Shown here piece after piece: positions 12,101-23,900 of a stretch of DNA of 46,482 bases. Below the pieces are notes generated by a model, which was given only the letters and a program-made list of their open reading frames with translations, was not told the DNA's origin and did no database searches. Positions within the stretch are counted from its first letter, which is position 1; every line of letters begins with the position of its first letter. Source of the stretch: Ichthyophonus hoferi (Eukaryota > Opisthokonta > Ichthyosporea > Ichthyophonida > Ichthyophonidae); the NCBI GenBank assembly GCA_002751075.1, contig NAOQ01000231.1:1-46482 (forward strand), given 5' to 3'. The translations under genes and the position numbers were made by a program.

Positions 12101-13859
12101 GGATATCAGGATTATTGGTTTTTTATTTTATTTGTTAGTAAATGTTACTGTGCCATACACACGTTCTTTCTACTATTTTCTTAGTGGTTAAATATGTCTA
12201 TCTATATAGTAATAATATAATTGGATGAATGATTTTTTATGATGCATATCATCCCAATCAGACAATTGGTTAATATGTGTCTATATATAGCGAATAATGT
12301 GTTAGATTGTATCGTATCTAAGACAACATAGTGTAACTCTGCAGCTGTGTCGATTTTTTTTTAAAATACCACAATGGCCCACATTAACTACTTCATTAAA
12401 GCACGCGGACTTCTTATTTTCCTTAACAAGTAAGGAGACATCGCTTATTTTATTTGTTATATTAAACACGAAACTGAGTTTCGGTAGTTATTTTTCATGA
12501 AATTGTTTTGTTATATCGGTGATGTACAGAGTGAATCGCTCTACATGGATATGCAAATCTTCATATGGATCCAATATTATTGTTTGTGGAAATCTTCATT
12601 AATGCCCTTGGGTTATTCGTTGATTTAATCACATAATATACATCAAAGTTAACATCATGTCTGAGCCTATCATTGATCAATACTTTGATTACTGTAGCAT
12701 GAATATTAAAGCACTTGTATATGGTTACGTGAGGAAATATATATATCTGACGTAATTTAATATCTGCGATTGTGTCTTGATAATGCGGTGAGGAGCTAAT
12801 AAATATTGGCAGATCGAGAGAAACTAATGTGAAAAGTCTTGGAATTTTTAGTGATACAAATGACGCATGTGGATTATAATTATAATAACTACTGTGATTG
12901 TTTCTATGGGCTTTTCGTATGTTGTGCCACCTCTGGGCTGTTGATCATCTTCCCAAGGATAAACTATAATTTTGGAAACACCGGAACAGTCATATATTTA
13001 ATTTTTCTTATACACTAGTTGTAGTAGTTATCATAGAACTTGATAGAAATTGAATCTGAGACACCATTGAAATTTAAAAACTCTGCGTTGTTAATGGTCA
13101 ATATAATATGACCCGTTTGATATTAAGAGCCCTGAAATGTTAATGAAATGATGGTTTTTGATGGTCTTGCTTATATTTACTCTTATCATATAATTTATTC
13201 AAAAACAATGATTTTTGCTCTATATTTATAGTTTTTATTTCTTCCTTTTTATCGTGTACTTTATTTAGAGGTAAATAAAAGACATGTTGAAGCCATCCTC
13301 GTGTGTAGATCTATGTATGGTTAGTATAGAGACTGTTATTAGGTCCCCTGCTTTACATACTCTCACATCCCATGTCTACATACGAAATAGACATTCTTTA
13401 AATCTTGAATTGTCTATTATGTCTATTAAAAGCACAGATGAAATATTTAAGCTAAATTCCCATTCCAATGTCGTATTCACTTACAAATCGCAAATGGGAG
13501 AATGCATAGCCAAACTAAACCAATGATGAGTAACCAATGCTTATGGAGATCAAATTACACATCTCGGAGAACCAATTAATATTTAATACGCAGTTTCATT
13601 CGTGTAGCTAAAGTTTAACTCTGGATTTGCCAATATTTGTTTGTGCTCATCCTTGCACTCCAATCAGAATTAATATTCAGTAGTATGTCCAATAGTATCA
13701 TTTACAATATTATTACTAGACCTATTTTTGACAAGAAGGTCATATGTGGTTGTGTTGTTTTATTTTGCTATTTCATGTTTTCCCCTTCATTTGCAATAAC
13801 TAGTATAAACCTTTTCAGTAAAACTTAACAGGTTATTATTATTGTTAAGTTAATTAAAA
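9123..13859. other. Gene-poor region between the V-ATPase and Rab genes
   Basis: Mostly AT-rich and without recognisable coding exons. Points of note are a 7-bp-stem hairpin at 9244-9260, a GC-richer island at about 10500-10815, and an 8-bp-stem inverted repeat at about 11281-11312. ORFs at 13284-13526 (80 codons) and 13637-13828 (plus) resemble no family. The last few hundred bases should include the Rab promoter and 5' UTR. Confidence 0.5.
10500..10815. other. GC-richer, CpG-containing island
   Basis: In contrast to its AT-rich surroundings, this stretch has many CpG dinucleotides and words such as GCCGCATG, GTGGCGGAC and GAGCGGGCC. The 10-mer GCCGTCTAGA is repeated directly at about 10507-10516 and 10552-10561. 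Overlapping ORFs on both strands (10576-10815 plus, 65 codons minus) show no domain. An unrecognised promoter or a non-coding RNA is possible. Confidence 0.35.
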
Positions 13860-16734
13860 ATGACTACTATTAAAAGCGCAAGCTATGACTACTTGATAAA
13901 GCTGTTGCTTATTGGCGACAGTGGTGTGGGAAAGAGCTGTTTGCTCATGAGATTCTGTGAAGATACGTTCACACCTTCCTTCATCACCACCATTGGTATG
14001 TATTTTTTGTTTTAAAAAAATATGTTGACTACAGCTTGAAGACTCATGTTCTATAGTGTGCTTATATATATATATATATATATACTTACAATTTATGCGA
14101 AGATAAGTTGAGAAAATTTGTCTTTTAGTGCTCCCTCATTCTCGTTTCATTTTATCTGTATGATTTTTATATTTTCCAATAATAGCAGACTCTTTATTTT
14201 CTTGCACCCATACTGTTCTGTATTTATTGTAGACAACAGTATTTTGCGTGGGCATCTTGAAAATAATATTGTTGGCATGTTATTTTTGTGTAGAACAAAC
14301 ATTGTTTGTTAAGAATATATATACTTTCAAAAAAATTAAAAAGATTTTTGTTTCTCTCGTTACTTTAGCTATCTCCGCTTGGTTTCAGGTTCATATTATC
14401 TGTCTGGGACGGTATTAAAATAACCTCTAATTATAATGATAACCATGCACTTTTTAAAAAAAATAAAGTTTTTTTGAAATCAATAGGGGTATGTGAATAT
14501 TGTTGTTTTAGTGGTTGAGAAGGGGATTGATGGTTTTATAGACAGGTTTAGTGAGAAAGAATTTGCTTTTTAATGATTTTATTATATATATACTATGGCT
14601 TTTATTGGGTCATTAAAGGCCCAATTTCTTTCTTCCTCGCATGCTATTAGCTGATTAATATTATATTCACATAAATCCTTGAGAAAAATAGACTGAAAAC
14701 ACGTTGACTATGTTATGTGTGATATTAAAGGGATAATAAGGAGACGGGGGAAGGGTGAGGGGGATAATAATAGAAACATCAATGGCAGTAGTACCTTACT
14801 TATTAATTGTCAGGCCCTTTGATGTATATGATATATTTATGCGTTATGGATGTAGTGTGTTGAGATACAGCTTTGATTTCGTTTTCTTTGCACTCTTCAT
14901 TACTATCCCTTCCTTGATAATATGTTCATCTCAACCTTTTCTATTCATTTCCTTGTCTTTTATGTGTGTTTGTTATTATATACAGTTAGTTCTGTTGGTG
15001 TTGTTGACATTACCTGATTAGAAAGAATATAAGGATCTGAACCACTATAACATAGCTATCATCACACCTAGTCTCCTTCTCTTCTTTAGCCCTTTACCTA
15101 GCCCTGCCCCCTACTATACCTCATCCCTTTCTCCTCCCATACTAGGTTATCATCATTATTTACATGTTTACATGTCTTCAGTGCGAACCATAATCCTCAT
15201 CAGTCAACTTTAATTGAGGAAATCTCTATAAATATCTTGCTATTATTTAATAGAATTACACCCACTGTATCACACACCTTATACTATATTGTTTTCTTTT
15301 TATATTGCATCATAAGTATTTATTTATCTATTCAATTTCTAGTAGTACCATAACATAGTAACAGCTATAGTCCTCCATATGATATATATATTTACTTCTC
15401 CGTCTACACATCGCCATAACCATTCTAGTACCATTTCTTTTTCTCTATATACATATCCACATTATTTCTCCTCTGCTACTTCCAGTAGCCCCCCCCCCCC
15501 CTTCTCTCTCTCTCTTTCTCTATATATTTTTTATATAGAAAAAAATTGTGGTATGTTGGAAGTATAGCCCAATAACCTAATGCTGTTAGCCTTGTATGCA
15601 TGCTAGCCAATAGCGTGACTTATACAAATATAACTACACGATCTTACTCAATTATATATATATATACATATATTAACATCTTAACACACCAAACTGTGCA
15701 CAGGTATTGACTTTAAGGTGCGTACTGTGACTCTGGATGGTAAGAAGATCAAACTGCAGATCTGGGATACCGCCGGTCAGGAGAGGTTTAGAACCATTAC
15801 TACTGCTTATTATCGTGGCGCCATGGGTATTCTATTGGTGTATGACGTCACTAACCGCCAGTCATTTGAAAATACTCGCACCTGGCTCAAGAATATTGAA
15901 CAACATGCAGTAGAGGATGTCAATAAGGCCATAATAGGCAACAAGGCTGACATGCCTAATATAGTAAGACGTATCTCTGTCTATATATATGTTGTTGATA
16001 TTTATGTTTCTTTGCCTTTAGCTTTTCCTTTTTTTATTGTTATTGCAATTACTATTACTATTACTATTATTCTTATGTTTATTCTTGATTTTATTTTATT
16101 TTTCTTACCCACCTTTTGTGTTTCTTATATTTCATTTTTTCCTCTTATATATATATCCGTACATGTAACATGCTTGCATTAGTTATTGCACCATAGTTAC
16201 TTTACAGCACCTTCCATGCTAAGTACAAATATAGTATGTGTATTTTTTTTATTAGAAATAACTTCGATTAGAACATGTGGTAGCTACTCTCTCACCACTA
16301 AGCAACGTATACGCACAACATATATAACCATAGGCATAACTCTTCCATTCCAGACATCAATCACATTGGTATCATATATACCACCAGATAGTGATAATAT
16401 ACAGTGAAAAAAAAAGCTGAAAAAAAAAGGAAAAAAATCTAATACCCTACTCTACCCTTCCGCTCTCCTTCAGGCTGTAACCGAAGAGGACGCAGCAGCC
16501 TTTGCCAAAGAATATGGCCTTTTACAATTTACGGCCAGTGCCAAGACAGGAGATGGAGTAGAACCAGCCTTCATGCAGTTGGCAAGGGAGGTAAAAAAGA
16601 GACTGATAGACTCCCAGCCTGACCCTGATGCCATTGGAAAGTCAGCCCAGTCTTACAAAGGCAACGGACAGGGACCGATTACGCTTGATGGTGGCCAAAG
16701 TACTGAAAAGGCAGAGTCCGGTGGTTGCTGTTAG
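13860..16734 (+). CDS. Rab GTPase of the Rab8/Rab10/Sec4 group
   Basis: Small GTPase expected to direct exocytic vesicle traffic from the trans-Golgi to the plasma membrane. Exons: 13860-13995, 15704-15963, 16474-16734, all GT-AG with matching phases, giving 218 residues (typical for Rabs). Visible motifs: P-loop GDSGVGKS (19-26), effector region ending [19 protein letters not shown] (66-74), RabF-type [18 protein letters not shown] (124-128) and SAK (154-156). The C-terminus is GGCC, the double-cysteine signal for geranylgeranylation; vertebrate Rab8 ends in a CaaX box instead. The N-terminal half is closest to Rab8. The loop after NKAD is about three residues shorter than usual. Intron 1 (1.7 kb) holds AT-rich and CT-rich simple sequence. 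The reading frame runs on past the exon 2 donor into intron 2, which is non-coding. Confidence 0.95.
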
Positions 16735-17918
16735 TGTAGATGGAGGTAGAAGTGTATGTGTTGTGAGTTAATGTTAAGGTTTATATACATACTTACCTAC
16801 TTACCTATTTATTTACTTACGGGATGTCTTTTGTGATACACATCTACTATAAACTTGCGCAATGTTTTTTGCCCGAGTGTATTAGGGAACATGTATATCA
16901 AATTTCATTCCTAGTACGGAGTAACACTATACATACCCGTCAGTCTCTATATCTGTATTATATTATATTAACACGTGTTAATATAATATAGTGTTCCACC
17001 CCCTGTCTGTCTACACCACTATATAAACAAACATATATCTTTCAATATCCCAATGAAAGGACCCGTTCAATCTCAAGTCCTTGTTATACACCACCTAGAA
17101 TGGCATGTTAAATTGGTTTTGTTTTAAACTATGAAGCAAGAACTCGTGTTATTGGTCGTCGTCTGGTGGGTTATTGCTTCTAATTGCGTCCCTGGAGCCT
17201 GCCAGGTATGATAATAAAATGAGAAACTAACAATGTTTTGTTTTAAAAAATATATATATTGTTACATGCCGGACATAAATAACTATTACCCTCTGCTTTT
17301 AACTTGGAACCACTATAATTTCCATGGCCCAATAAGCACTCATATCTATCACGGGTAACACCTACTTACTTATATAAAGCAAGCGATGGACACCATGTCT
17401 ACCAAAGTGCATATATTGTTATTTCTTGCCTTTCGTATGACTTTCCAAGCTAATTCATCAGCCTACTTTAATGTTCTTCTACTACCCATTTATACATATA
17501 TTTATTGATAAAGATATATAGCATCATAATCGTTGTATAGGTGTATTGTTACTACATACTACCTAGTCTATTTGTGACATTAATATATGCTTATGTTTTC
17601 TTGGAAAGACGTTATAGAAAAACTTGTTCCGATAGGCTGCCTGAACGGTAACTTGTATGCGAGTGGATGATTATCAGTCATGCTAGCCTCCTATATCAAC
17701 ACACTTGGCTTTATACTCGTACTAGACTGGACTTACAAATATATATGATACACAGGAATGTGTATAAAGTCAGCATGGTGTTTGTGGGTGGTTCTAAATA
17801 TGGCTATTTACTATACACCTGGACTGCAATTGCACTTGCATGGTCTGGGTCATTATTTATTGAAGCACATGTTCTTTTTTGTATTACTCACTGGGCCAAT
17901 ATTATTATTAACGGTATT
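16735..17918. other. Convergent intergenic region between Rab and RBBP5
   Basis: Contains the Rab 3' UTR, a 32-bp perfect palindrome (16959-16990) and an AATAAA at 17213-17218 on the plus strand. It also has a possible signal-peptide-like first exon at 17131-17205. Overlapping hydrophobic plus ORFs (17667-18008 and 17758-17997) run antisense into the last RBBP5 exon and lack a consistent splice path. Confidence 0.5.
16959..16990. repeat. 32-bp perfect palindrome centred on CACGTG
   Basis: The 16-nt half TATATTATATTAACAC is followed immediately by its exact reverse complement. It lies about 225 nt after the Rab stop codon and would form a hairpin in RNA; the centre is an E-box word. Confidence 0.9.
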
Positions 17919-17923
17919 TTATT
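17918..17923 (-). promoter_or_regulatory. AATAAA polyadenylation signal overlapping the RBBP5 stop codon
   Basis: On the minus strand the RBBP5 coding sequence ends CGC ATC CAA TAA, and the last bases plus two more spell AATAAA. If this signal is used, the 3' UTR is only about 10-30 nt. Confidence 0.6.
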
Positions 17924-20900
17924 GGATGCGTGCCCTTTTAACGACGTGCTCAGGCGGGTCCGGGCTAGAAGGTTCTTCATGTCTAATCGTTTCGTGAGGA
18001 AATGGTAGAGTAGGTAATAATGACGTCACTACTGGTTCATTTTGGATTAAATCATCTGGAAATAAATTAATTGGTAGTTACTTTAGTGCTTCTTGTGATT
18101 ATGTCCAATAGAAATGGTTAGTAGCTCTCAGAGGGCATTGGCTGCTACACAAAGTATTTAGTAGTTTTTTTCTATTTGTCGCTTTCAATACTAATTAGCA
18201 TTAAGTTATAATTGAATGTAATGGGCAGCGAATTGATTGGTTACATTATATATATATGCTTTAGAATATTTACTAATAGATATTGGTATATTAGAAAGAA
18301 TGGGCATTGTTTATGTCAGTCTAGTAGTGGATATCTAATTACATGGTATTCCATTCAAAAACTTTAACTATAAATTTTTGTAATTTTAAGACTTTAAAAT
18401 TACAGGAATAACCCTCATGTAATACTTATGGAGATTACGATGAGTATGGTAGATATAGTAGATTATAGTACCATATAATATAAAGTAGAGCTTAACGGGT
18501 TATAATGGGGTAAGATATATATAAAATAACATAATATAATGCAATCTAATACAATACAACCTAATATAGCCTAATGCAATACCATATATTACAAAACAAC
18601 GCACTACGGACAAAGCAGGATAAGATAAAATGTAATATACAGGACCAATAATTATTTTGCAATAAAATGTGAAGTACATACCTATAGGCTCGTTATCGGC
18701 TATTTGTTCACATGGTCTGGCTGTAAAAAAAACCAAATCTTGTTCATCCTCTATTTCTTCATCGCTGTGTAGTTTTATAGTATAGATAGGTAGGTATAGA
18801 AGCATACACATTTTTGTGCTTAAGTATATTACATGGATGCAAAGTTGGTTTTATATATAGATTTTTGATTTTGACAGACGAAAGCTATTGCATTTTGAGG
18901 GGAATTATATTACTATCATGAAATAGTACATAATATACGATATAATAGGTTCGATATAATAGGTTCAATGGTATGTATATAGGATGCGATATGATATGTT
19001 ATATGACATAATATAATATAGATATAAAAGGCATAATATCATATATATATATATATATTATAAGCAATGGTGTACAATGCGTTATATCATACATGAAATG
19101 AGATATAATACCTTATAAAATATACAGAATCTTATATAAGTACAACCAACACAAAAATTATACTTCGCTCACTTTATCCCTACTCCTCACCTTATTTAAG
19201 ATATAGTGTAAACTAAACACTATAATCACATTGACAGAACCTATTCTCCTTTTGTCTACCATGTCTATACAGCTTGTTAGATATAAAACTAAACCTTAAT
19301 GGCACAAACCAATCAGCATAATGTTATATTACATTGACATACTTCACTACATATCTAAACCAATTAAGCATTTCCTTTAATCTTTAATACACACCTAACT
19401 TTTACAACCCTGTATACTACTACTCCTTCTTCCCACTTTTTAAGCCAAGAATAAAAACGAAAAGTATCATTAAAAATCATAAATCTTCATAACTTTCATT
19501 TAAATTCGCAAAAAAAAAAAAAAGTCATGAAAGTATGAATATTTATGAAAACTATAAAAGTTTAAGTGAACTTAAGAAAACTGGTTCAAATATGCAAACT
19601 TTCAAGAGTTGTATGTAACTTCGTAAAATTTCCAAGGTATTTAATATATAAAAAAAACCTTCTTCATATCCCCCTTTGACCATTACCGTTTTTTTCCTTT
19701 CCTTTCTCTTGCTCACCTACTATGCAGGGCCCAGATAGGTTCTTTCTTGCACACATCCCCTGGTGATTCACATCTCATATCTAAATCATTCCTATGTTCA
19801 ACGGTGTTCCCGTCTTCATCCTAAAAATATATTAAAATATCTGTTACTATCCGATACATCTTTCTACTGTCACTCTTACTCTCATTTACATAGTATAGTA
19901 TAGTCTAGTATATACTGTGCAACTGTATATATTATTATTCCTACCATGCTATCCTAGTCATAGGTCATACTACCACAAGGTGACTTATCAGAGTCCTAGC
20001 ATTAATAATAGGTAAAGAAGAGTATGTATCAAAGGAGGCATATATGCATAGGAATGATATGATTGGTGGATATATATATCTTCCAATAATACGACTACTT
20101 TAGACAGTCGGACAATAAAACACCCCATTGGACCCTTACAATATCAAACTCATCTTCAGCCTCCAAGTAATCCTGGTTCTCGTCTATCTGAGTGAAGTTA
20201 GGAGCATAGGCAGCCCAATTGTCCTGTAGGTATATGTATGTATGATGTATATATATATATATATATGCATATATGGAGTGTATACAAGTACTTTATAAAG
20301 AGATGGGCTTCTTTATTAGTATGAAAAAAAATAAAACAATAGATATATAAGCAAATCTTAGCCTTTACTATAACCCGATATTATAATAAAAAAAATGAAA
20401 AGTAACACTGGATAGGATAATATAAAAGAAAAAATTAGAAAAATAGATATAGATATCGTTTAGTAGTATAAAGTATAAAGAGGAAAAACATTTCTTTCTA
20501 TCATACCTTGTTCTATCCCTTCCTATTCTATCCTAATCTTATGCTATCCTACCCTATCCTACCCTATCCTATCCCAGCCTGCCCTATCTTACCCTAACCT
20601 ACCTTATCCCATCATATCCTATCACACCCTACTACAATTTACTCACGTGATGTGGATCTCCCCATAGATACACACAGCCTGTTGCACTACACGAGGCAAT
20701 CATCATTCGGGTTGGATGCCACTGATATGGTAGAGAGGGTTAGGCATGGTATAATTGGATTGCAATTAAATTAATCGTTTATCGTGATCAAGGTGATTAT
20801 ACTTAGGTGCATAGAAAGATATACAATTTAATACTACAATATTATTGGTTCCTGGATATTCCCGCCGTATATACCTATATACTACAATATAAATTTAACA

Positions 20901-23900
20901 TAATATAAACATAACAATAGAACATATACCACAACATAAATACACCATAATACCATAACATAAATATAGCAATATAACATATACTATAATATAAACATAA
21001 CAATACAATATACACCATAACATAACTATACATATATAACAAGAGATGTAGAAAAAAATTACATACAACAATAGCGGACATCCCTTCCTTAGGTCCTTCC
21101 AACATCCTAACCAAGCCGCACACTTTACTATCAAATACATAGATGTGGTGTAGATTTTTCTCTGCTGACCCTGAGGCAATCATTATAATATTAGCCCGTT
21201 GGCTTCGGTATATATCAATGCACATAATATATATATGAAGGAATTGAAAAGATGCATGTATACATACAGATAGACAGACAGACAGACAGACATGCATGCC
21301 TACATATTATATAATATCATATCATATAATATCTATCACATACCTGCCAATACATAACGTTGATCAGCTGAGAAGCAACAACATTTCCACCTTAGTCGAT
21401 TGACATAATCTTGATATCGATGAGTAAGCTCAAATGTGGTTGTGTTGTAGACACGGAGGATACGGTCCGCTGAGTTAATAAGAACTGGCCTGTATGTTTG
21501 CGTGATANNNNNNNNNNNNNNNNNNNNNNNNNTCAGGAAGATTATGTTTAAAATGGCATTGTTGTTTTGACACGACTCCATACGGTGAATTACCTGAGGT
21601 AAGAAACCCTATTATATATATGTATATAAAAATTAACCAAAGGAAAGATACATAATTATTATTAACCAAAAGGATAATCTATATACAATTAACCAATGTA
21701 AAGACAAAAGTATTATTAACCAATAAGAATATATCTAGTAAACCAATAGAAAGATATATATAATTAACCAATCCAATGGAAAGTATGGTTTTTAACACAA
21801 AAACAGATGGGTAAGTATTAATATTTTTTCCAATAGAAAGACGTGTATAAAAAAGACTAATGGAAAAAATATGTGGTTTGTATCTATTATATTCTATCTC
21901 TTTATTTATAAATATATTATAGGTATATATATACTAATAGGCATACACAGGGATATATCTACCTGCAGTCCAGGGTATGCCATCACAGTAACTTCTCCTT
22001 TAGGGGATCCAATGTAAATCCTATTGCCTCGTCGATCAAAGGATGCTACCCAGTTCTTTTCTTGCGCACTCTTTCCATATCCCTGGGTATATGCATATGT
22101 GTAATTGTACGTATATGTGTATGTATATGTAAAGGTATATGTATATATATGTGTGTGTGTAGGTATGGGTGTCATATATATATATATATATATATATATG
22201 CATATATTACTTGGATTGTATTCCATTCTACTCTGCTATATTCTATTCTACTCTATTCCATTCTATTATATAATGTGATAATATATTGGATGCATCTATG
22301 TATTTCTCTCATCTTTCTAGGCCACTTTTAAGTATGATTACCATAATTCATTATCTACCCAGGGTTTATACGGAACATGATTGGTCCAGGCTTAATGAAA
22401 CTAATAAAAAGGCCAATTAGTACCAAATTGTAGTATGTAATCATCCATCCCTTTACATGTATTCCAATTATCACCATATATATATATGAAAAATGGTCTG
22501 TGATGATATGTTGAGTTAAATGAGTACTTGACCTAGTGATTGGTACAATATCATGGTAGCAAAAGGCAGTAACTACCTTAGGAGGGCGACCTTTCCTGGA
22601 CTTTCCCTGATTTTTAATTGATTGTGCCAGGGTATTTTGACTCGCTTGACTGGCCGAGGTAGAGGAGCTGGCATATCCCTCCTCCGAAATTGTCTCACTG
22701 GGGGGGTCTATTGCGTTGTTACTAACTTTCTCTTTCTCATCTAATATGATCTCTTATATCTGCAATGTAAATAACCCATGTATATATAGAGAGAGAGGAA
22801 GAGGTGGTCTAAAGCGTTGTTGTTATTTTTTGGAGTTTGGAGCGTTATTTCAATTGTAACTTTCGTATTGACTCTTGTTTAAATCATATACTTAGCTGTA
22901 TGATTGTATTGGATGTTAAACAAGGGAACAAGATAAGATTAGGAAAGGGTAAATATACTTTTCTCCATGACGTCACTCTTATCTATGACGTCGTCAGTCT
23001 TGTCTACTTCGGATGTTTGATCAGGTACAAGCTGAATAATGTTACCACTATCTAGATTGATAACTATAGGTGATTGTTTCTGACAGCAGGCCACAAAACA
23101 CCGTCTGTATTGTATTCGTATTAGTGTACATGTACACGTTATTCATGATAGTTGTCGAGTATATATATATATATGTATATGTGCATGTGTGCGCATGTGT
23201 ATGTCTATGTATATGTATATGTATATGTGTATGTATTTGTATGCTAGCATATGTACAGATGTATACAAAGTATACTATATAGTGATATCTGTATATAAAG
23301 GTTATATTACGTGTATGTGATTACATATATGAGAAATGGAAAACCATATTTGGAGTATAATAAAGATTATCACTGGAGTTATGTATAAATTTCTTTTATT
23401 TTACATTAATTTCTTCTAATATATATTAATTTATCATATCATTATACTACTAGTCCCTTTTTACTATTATTATCCAATAACATTGCCTTACTGACCTAAA
23501 CGCCGACCAATATATGCAAGAGTTTAAAATTTACTGAGAGGAAGCAAGGAGAATATATATATAAACGGAACAACTTGAGTGTATAAATAAAAATATAAAA
23601 GACAAGACCCAGTAGGGTGGAAGATATCACGTACTCTCGTCTAGGGTGTAAATGTGCACTGATCACTGGTGTTCCTAAATTAAAACTAGTCTCCTTTTGA
23701 GACCCCTCTATATCCCAGAGAAAGACTTCTGGATCGCCATTGGCTGATGTCAATATGCGGCGTCCATCACGTGACCAGCTAGAAATTTGAAAGGTTTGTA
23801 TGATTGGTTACGTATTATGTATGCAATAATAGGTATGTGTGTATATGTATGTATATATGTAGATAGATATTTGTGTGCATATATATATGACTCTCTATGG

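Noticed and set aside
13284-13526. 80-codon plus ORF upstream of the Rab gene
   Set aside because: No family resemblance, no Kozak or splice support; more likely Rab upstream DNA.
15961-16182. Read-through of the Rab exon 2 frame into intron 2
   Set aside because: A good GTAAGA donor at 15964 joins in phase to the next exon, which completes the GTPase fold; the read-through part is hydrophobic and AT-driven.
17667-18008. Overlapping hydrophobic plus-strand ORFs resembling membrane segments
   Set aside because: They overlap the well-supported last RBBP5 exon on the other strand, two frames compete, and the nearest acceptor leads to an early stop.
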